A stretch of DNA of 64,000 nt from Mastigias papua (taxonomy: Eukaryota > Cnidaria > Scyphozoa > Rhizostomeae > Mastigiidae). A program made the position numbers and the translations under genes. Below are positions 1 to 64,000 of this stretch, in pieces; position 1 is the stretch's first letter, and each line of letters starts with the position of its first letter. Below the pieces are notes generated by a model, which did not search any database, was not told the origin of the DNA, and worked only from the letters and a program-made list of their open reading frames with translations. The stretch spans positions 7,225,001 through 7,289,000 of the forward strand of contig OZ025283.1 of assembly GCA_964019165.1 (NCBI GenBank). Direction: 5' to 3'.

Positions 1-17188
<17,188 letters not shown>

Positions 17189-18332
17189 GGTACACGTTTA
17201 GAATGCTGGACAAAGAGACGATGGGAAGGAACCTTGAAAGAGCGCGAAAATGTGTTCGAAGAATTCGATAGAAACAGTAAATTATTGCGAATGTGTTATA
17301 GTGAAGGGTATGTCAGCAGGAAGTGCAGTCCCTACATGCCAGAGAATGAAGGCATGTGACGACAGGAGAGCTTATTTTATACAGTAAAGTCCTACTTTCT
17401 GAAATAGTCATTATCGTTTTAATTTCTATATCCAAGTAGTCTAAGGAGTGTTGTGTTTCAGGTAGTAGTTGGTAGCATCCAAATAATATATTTTTGACGT
17501 TAGTTAGATAACTATATGTAGTCTTGAAGTGAATGAGAGGTATGTAGTATTAATTTGACTTTTTCAACTGTACATTAGTGACAACATTAGCTAGAAATTA
17601 TTTATAATTCAGATAATTGAAAATGAAATTGAATAAGTAGTTGTTTTTGTGAAATTAGACAATCAGTATTCCCTATTTCTAGATTCTATAACTTAGCGTA
17701 ATCGTAGATAGCCATCAAATCTGTTGACAGCTGTACGTATTCTCGCTGCCTATATTTTGAAGTTAATCCTTCCTGTGCCCCCCTTAAGATGGACTTTGAG
17801 CATTATAGGGTAGGTTCTCCTCTCAAACTATTTGACAGTCCTGGGTATTAAATTTCTTTCAAAACTGGTTGGCTGCACTACTTGAGTCAAACTGGTATAT
17901 GTTTGAGAGTATTGTTTTCTATTTGTTTGGTCAGTTCCTAGCATTGAAAGGGCGTCTTTTTTATTACTCTATGTAATCGCGCTAGTATCCCAGCCATGGG
18001 TGTGTTTGGACATTGTTGAGTAAAGGGGAGGTACATAGTATACGAAAATGTGAGTCTTATCGACATACGTGAGAGTTACATAAGGATAGTCTCCTCACAG
18101 TTTTTGCTGTTCTAATATAAAAGGACTGTTCGATTGAGCTCTACTTAGTACCTTTCAGATATCAGCTGGTGCTATTTACTTCGAAGTATGGCAATTGCAT
18201 TGCTTAGAAATCAATAGATTGAACCGGTAATCACACTCAAAGTGGTTTCGATAGTAATGTCCCATTTCCTATTTTACCGACCAAAGTGCCTTTGTGGCTT
18301 TGATAAGTAGCGGTTCCATTTTATCCATCATG

Positions 18333-18485
18333 CAGGGACGTAGGAACCGGGGGGCCAGAGGGGCCATGGCCCTCCACTTTTTAGCAAACTACCCAAAAGT
18401 GCCCCTTTGAAGCTCAAAATGAGCGTGGTAATGTGCCCCTTTTAGCACTTGGCCCCCCACTTTTTAGATGCTTCCTACGTCCCTG
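18333..18485. mobile_element. hAT-type MITE with 8-bp target duplication
   Basis: 14-bp terminal inverted repeats (CAGGGACGTAGGAA at the left end, its inverse at the right) enclose 153 bp. The flanks are perfect 8-bp direct repeats, CCATCATG at 18325-18332 and 18486-18493, the target size made by hAT transposases. No ORF; inside, GCCCC and CACTTTTTAG motifs are repeated. Confidence 0.88.
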
Positions 18486-18734
18486 CCATCATGGACACTT
18501 TTTTGCTACTGACAGTCCTTCTACCGACTATCTATCCTTTACACGCCACACAGACCTTCATTTACACTGTGGATCTCGGTAGAACTTGATTCTCAATCAT
18601 ATCCAATAGACCGTGGCCTTATGATGTACTTTGTGTTGAATGCGTGAATTAAGTTTTTACTTGTTATGGCAATTGACTTTTGCATTGCTTTAGTTGCCCT
18701 ATTTGATACTTTGCTTTTAACATGGTTTTCACAG

Positions 18735-19320
18735 CATATTTTCATCTTCGTCAACGCGGGTTTTTATACAGTATATTGGTCTTCATGAAAATATATATTT
18801 TACAATATATAATTTGTCTTCATCAGAACGTGTTTATTTGCTTCTACTACATAAATTTCGTCTTCTTCAAAATGCGCTTTGCAATACATATTTCACTTTC
18901 ATCAAAACTTCCGTATACGTTGTGTATTTGATATTCATTAATACCCATTTCTATAGCATATGTTTCCTCTTCATCAAAATTCGACTTTCAGCATATACTT
19001 CATTCTCATCAAAATGTGAGGATGATAACCACGACGAGCCACATGACAGATAAATCAGAAAACAATATCCATTTGTAGATCTTTTATTTTATTTCATTTC
19101 ATCAACACATGGCATGAAATAAAATATCTACAAATGGCTATTCTTTTCTGATTTATCTGTCATGTGGCTGGTCGTGGCTATTATCCTCTAATTCATAATA
19201 AAGCTGCGTTTTCCATCTGATGTCTCACCAAAATGTGTTTTATTATCATATTTTTGTTCTTTATCAAGACATGGCTCTATGACATATAAGTTTTCTTCAT
19301 CAAAACATGTTTCTATGGTT
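18735..19320. repeat. Degenerate CTTCATCAAAA-type minisatellite
   Basis: Variants of CTTCATCAAAA(T/C)(G) recur roughly every 50-60 bp, each followed by an AT-rich stretch with CATATA. About nine copies, interrupted by the 19018-19188 foldback. Confidence 0.55.
19018..19188. repeat. 171-bp near-palindromic foldback
   Basis: The left arm begins GAGGATGATAACCACGACGA and the right arm ends with the inverse (TGGTCGTGGCTATTATCCTC). Arms of about 75-85 bp pair with few mismatches around a loop of roughly 15-20 bp. It lies about 850 bp upstream of the gene 2 start codon. Possibly a foldback transposon or inverted duplication of the local minisatellite. Confidence 0.85.
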
Positions 19321-20039
19321 TTGAGGGTTATGTTGAACATCGCAGTTACCCTGGTGGAACCATGCAAATGGCAAATGTGCCTTCGATAGTGCTACTGTAT
19401 TGAGACTACTAACAGGGGCGGATCTACCATAAAATCCCACCATTCGTTTATGATTTGGTGTGATCAACCACGCTTAAATTTTTGTCACACCCATTGTAAA
19501 TGTTATGAAAATAGTATAAATTACTTGTTAGTACAATTATGTATGATTTGAAACTAAATGTTGTGGCAGCCGATGTCTAGATGGCGACAGCAGAAGAAGA
19601 TTTCCTACTAAGATTACAATTATTTTTCCAATGTTCTCAAATCTTCTCCTTGCATTACTATGGAGCATCAACAGTACTTTGCAATTCCGCGTAAATATGT
19701 TTTAGTCCAATTGTATGCGAAGTTTAGCATTGCATGATTAATAAGTACAGGTATAATAAAATGACCTTGATCAGACCAGTATGCACCAGCTTCACTTAGG
19801 GCGACATAGTGATGTCCTTGGAAACAATGATGGACAGGAGATCTTGCGGAAACATGCCCCTAGGTTCACCTGCATCCCCCCCCCCAAACAGCCTTCAGCC
19901 CACGCTTCAGCCTCATATGATGTCATAAGGATGTAAAAGAGGCTCTCATACCCAGAACTGGGAAGTCGACTTAGAGTACTTTGATTTGGATGCAGATTGT
20001 TGTCGAAAGTAGTGAATAAAGAGAATATCAGAAGTAGTC

Positions 20040-49029
<28,990 letters not shown>

Positions 49030-50525
49030 AGTCTGCTCTCTTTTCACCTGGATGATCATGCATGCTGGTTTCGGTTATCAAGCAGGAATAGGGACATGTG
49101 TTCGACAACGTATTATTGTAAAATTGAATGCTGTATCGTGAGGTCAGTTTTCATTTCAGTTCAGTTCACTTCAATTCAGTTCATATATTTTAAATTCCAC
49201 TAGATACAATTTACAGTCCTAAACATAAAAACAAATTACTAGACTGCAACAATACTACAGAAGGTAATACAATGATACATTAAATTATTACAATATACAT
49301 ATACAAAGAGGAGCTACATAATTTGTATGCAGGGAATTTCTTAAAGGAGAAGAATTTTCCGATGAAGAAACTTGAAGTATGATGACAGTGACGTAGAATT
49401 ATGCCTCCGAAGAGCTGCACTGTTTAACTGCCTCGGATTGCAACTGTCAGGCAATTTGCAACAACGTTCGTAGTTTAGGCTAGTTATGTAGAAGTAGGAA
49501 TGCTGTTCTAGGTAGTATTTTTGTTTTACTGCTTTTTTGCCTTTATGTTCTTATTTGTGCTATTGAATTTATCTATTAGCAGTCAGCAATACCAGGCCAA
49601 AAATATAAGGAGTTTTAGAACAAGATAAAGCACGGGTTTCTTGCAACTTTACTGTAAAGAGCTAATGTAAAACAGTCTTAGGTGGTATAGCTTCAGTTCC
49701 AGGCGTGGATGTAATCCAGGCTTAAGCTGGTATGACTTGTTCGGATGTAATGCTGTTAGTATGACCTTTGTAGAGGTGTATATCATATTTGAAGTCATCA
49801 ACCCCTTTTGCACTTTATTTAAAATAGTTATGCAAGTACTTTTTTAAGAATAATGTAGTTATTTAATTTCGGAGCCTGGGAGCACAATTGTCATTTGTCG
49901 TTCAGTAATTAGGAAGATATTAAGATAACCCAGTTTACTGAATAGTGACTGTTAGAGAAATCACCCTATTGGTGACTTACAGTACGCTGTTGCTTCCGTT
50001 TTCCAGACCTTTTTAAGATGCTTCCGATGTACTTGGTTATGCATAATTAGCATTGTATTTTATCACTGAAATTAGAGTGCAGCAGGAACTGCAGCTAAAT
50101 TGTGTACAAATTTAATGCAACAATTAGACACAAACCCACCTAGAGTTTTTTATATTTTGTAATACAACTGTATATAGATTTAGTCTTATGATACTCAGTT
50201 TTGAACTGAAGTCTTGTATTGTTCGTATAATGCATTTGATAGTTCTCAGTTTATCCACAACTTTTTATTTGCGTTCTCTTTTGACAGTTTTGTTTTGCTA
50301 CGATAATGGAGGAAGAACATTCATGCAATATCTCGTCAACAGCATACATATGTATCCAGCCATCTTATTCTTTCCTGCCTCTTCTTCCTGCTCCCTCTAC
50401 CCTTCCAAACATATCTTTTACATTTCACTAACTTGTACCCTGCGACGGAAGGCTAGTGCTTGTTTGACCAAGTAATCTTCCATCTTTCGCTTTTCGCCTG
50501 CAGTGGCCTGAATGCATGCATTCTA

Positions 50526-50549
50526 AGTCTCCCGTTTTTCCGGGAGACT
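50526..50549. repeat. Perfect 9-bp-stem hairpin
   Basis: AGTCTCCCG, 6-nt loop TTTTTC, CGGGAGACT. Followed by related CCCCCGTTCTTCCG. Likely the tip of a MITE. Confidence 0.7.
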
Positions 50550-50806
50550 CCTGTTTTTTTAGTAAATCCCCCGTTCTTCCGTTTTGATAAAAAATTTCCT
50601 GCTCCTTAGTGCTTTTTAGTAAACGCGTTAAAGGGCAACCTTATATACTTTGAACGACAACTTTTTGCTGTTTGTGCGTGCTTTTAAAGAGAAAATTGTT
50701 TAGTGTTTAAAAACTATACATTGGAATTGATAATAATTGTTGATAAAGTTTGGATTTAACATCACTATTTTTGAGAAAAAGCTAGACAGCATAAGTTTTG
50801 ACTATA

Positions 50807-51359
50807 TCATTGGCCTAGAAAACAGGATGGCTGAAGAAAGAAAAGCTAGATAAGTTCTCATGGACTCGTCAAAAGAGCGGCTTGTGAAGTGCAGGAAAGC
50901 ACCTATTGAGTAAAATGTTGATCAATTAAATGTAGCATGGGTTGGTTGCATAAGACCTTCTATTGTCGTTTCGTTGAAACATTTGTTGCAGATTACCGTA
51001 AATTTTCTATTAAGCCCCTTGAGGGCTTAGTGTTTTCAAGGACTTGGAGGGGAGCTTATTGAGAGAGGGCTTTAATACTTTTTTGAACTATTATGGTCCT
51101 CTTCATCAATTATTACGATTTCAATTTGAGTACCTGATTTTGACATTTTTATTAAGTACATATGAACGTCGCCAATAACTCAAAGTTTATGCTTTTTATC
51201 AGGATAAATTATTTTTGGCATTATTCACATTCTTTAGGGGGATCAATAGGTGCTTTCTTGCACTTCACAAGCAGCTCTTTTGACGACTCCAATTAGTGGC
51301 ACCCCATAAGAACTTATCTAGCTTTCCTTTCTTGAACCATCCTGTTTTCTAGGCCTAAT
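50807..51359. repeat. Large inverted repeat, ~105-bp arms
   Basis: Left arm 50807-50911 starts CATTGGCCTAGAAAACAGGA; right arm 51244-51359 is its inverse, ending TCCTGTTTTCTAGGCCTAAT. Both carry GTCGTCAAAAGAGC-like and CTTGTGAAGTGCA blocks in mirrored order; the right arm has a 10-15 bp insertion. The 330-bp loop has no ORF. About 470 bp upstream of gene 3. Confidence 0.85.
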
Positions 51360-51824
51360 GAATTTCTGCTTCTATATAGGGGGTTAGTTGGGGTGGGGGG
51401 CTTAAGTAGGAGAGTGCGAAAAATAGAAACTACTGTACTGAGATAGTAGTTGTTTAAGTTCGCATATAAATTCAGCTCAGCAAGGTGCGAGTAGAAGGTG
51501 TCTTTTAGTAGGTTTTCCTGCTGTAAAAGTATGGTTGAGAGGCATTTCTATACCTCTCATTTTCCCCTCGTTTTTAGAATCTAATCACATATTTTCTCTC
51601 GTTTGATTTGAATGAAAATATATGAAACTTCCGTATTTTAAGAAAGTTTGGTTGAAATGCATATGAACGGGGGTAGAGAAGGCGACGACAACGAAGACGA
51701 TGTGGGTGAAGTTAATGACGTCATAGAGATGCGAAAGAGGCTGACGAAGAGCTGGAAGTGGATTGATAAAAGCAGACTTCGAAGGTTTCGGAAGTTGTGG
51801 ATAAAAACATTGCCGAAAGTGGCC

Positions 51825-64000
<12,176 letters not shown>

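Larger units (their letters stand above)
17189..20039. other. Spacer between gene 1 and gene 2
   Basis: No protein-coding or RNA gene recognised. It must hold the 3' UTR of gene 1 and the promoter/5' UTR of gene 2. No canonical AATAAA is evident just after the gene 1 stop. Contents: a hAT-type MITE (18333-18485), a degenerate minisatellite (18735-19320) and a 171-bp foldback (19018-19188). Confidence 0.7.
49030..51824. other. Spacer between gene 2 and gene 3
   Basis: No gene recognised. Contains an AT-rich repeat with a TTCAGTTCA tail (about 49142-49330), a strong 24-nt hairpin (50526-50549) and a large inverted repeat (50807-51359). The region just before 51825 aligns weakly with that before the gene 2 start, so it likely holds the gene 3 promoter and 5' UTR. 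Confidence 0.65.

Noticed and set aside
19413..19428. CAGGGGCGGATCTACC, like a hAT terminal repeat
   Set aside because: No inverted partner or target duplication found nearby.
50188..50475. 95-residue open frame in the gene 2-gene 3 spacer
   Set aside because: No domain, signal or homology recognised; composition is like surrounding non-coding DNA.

Overview
The window is animal nuclear DNA: AT-rich, intron-dense, with GT-AG introns, long AT microsatellites and several classes of non-autonomous transposon. The proteins are mosaics of extracellular modules (MAM, SRCR group A, LDL-receptor class A, CUB, WSC) joined mostly at phase-1 introns, as expected for metazoan exon-shuffled genes. A marine invertebrate is likely and a sponge-like early-branching animal is possible, but the species cannot be read from the sequence.

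The whole window is a head-to-tail array of three paralogous receptor genes on the + strand. Gene 1 (bases 1-17188) has lost its 5' part to the window edge and runs from the end of its third MAM domain to its stop codon. Gene 2 (20040-49029) appears complete: 33 coding exons can be placed by eye and sum to 4362 nt, exactly 1453 codons plus a stop. Gene 3 (51825-64000) starts like gene 2 and runs off the right edge inside exon 15. Exon lengths and phases match exon by exon between paralogs.

The gene 2 protein reads: signal peptide, MAM1, SRCR, LDLa1, MAM2, LDLa2, MAM3, CUB1, two tiny linker exons, CUB2, Pro/Thr-rich linker, CUB3, WSC, one transmembrane helix, and a cytoplasmic tail with PPxY-type motifs. 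This is a type I surface receptor or adhesion protein; ligand and function are unknown. Genes 2 and 3 are recent duplicates (their introns still align), while gene 1 is older.

The two spacers (17189-20039 and 49030-51824) are each about 2.8 kb, hold no recognisable gene, and each carries a large inverted repeat. Introns hold a tRNA-derived SINE (two copies), TA-flanked MITEs, a hAT-type MITE in the first spacer, two MITEs with 6-bp target duplications, an ATC-microsatellite-linked repeat family, a 37-bp satellite and many AT arrays. The most interesting content is the receptor array itself, a candidate recognition or immune receptor cluster whose recent copies differ mainly by amino-acid replacements.
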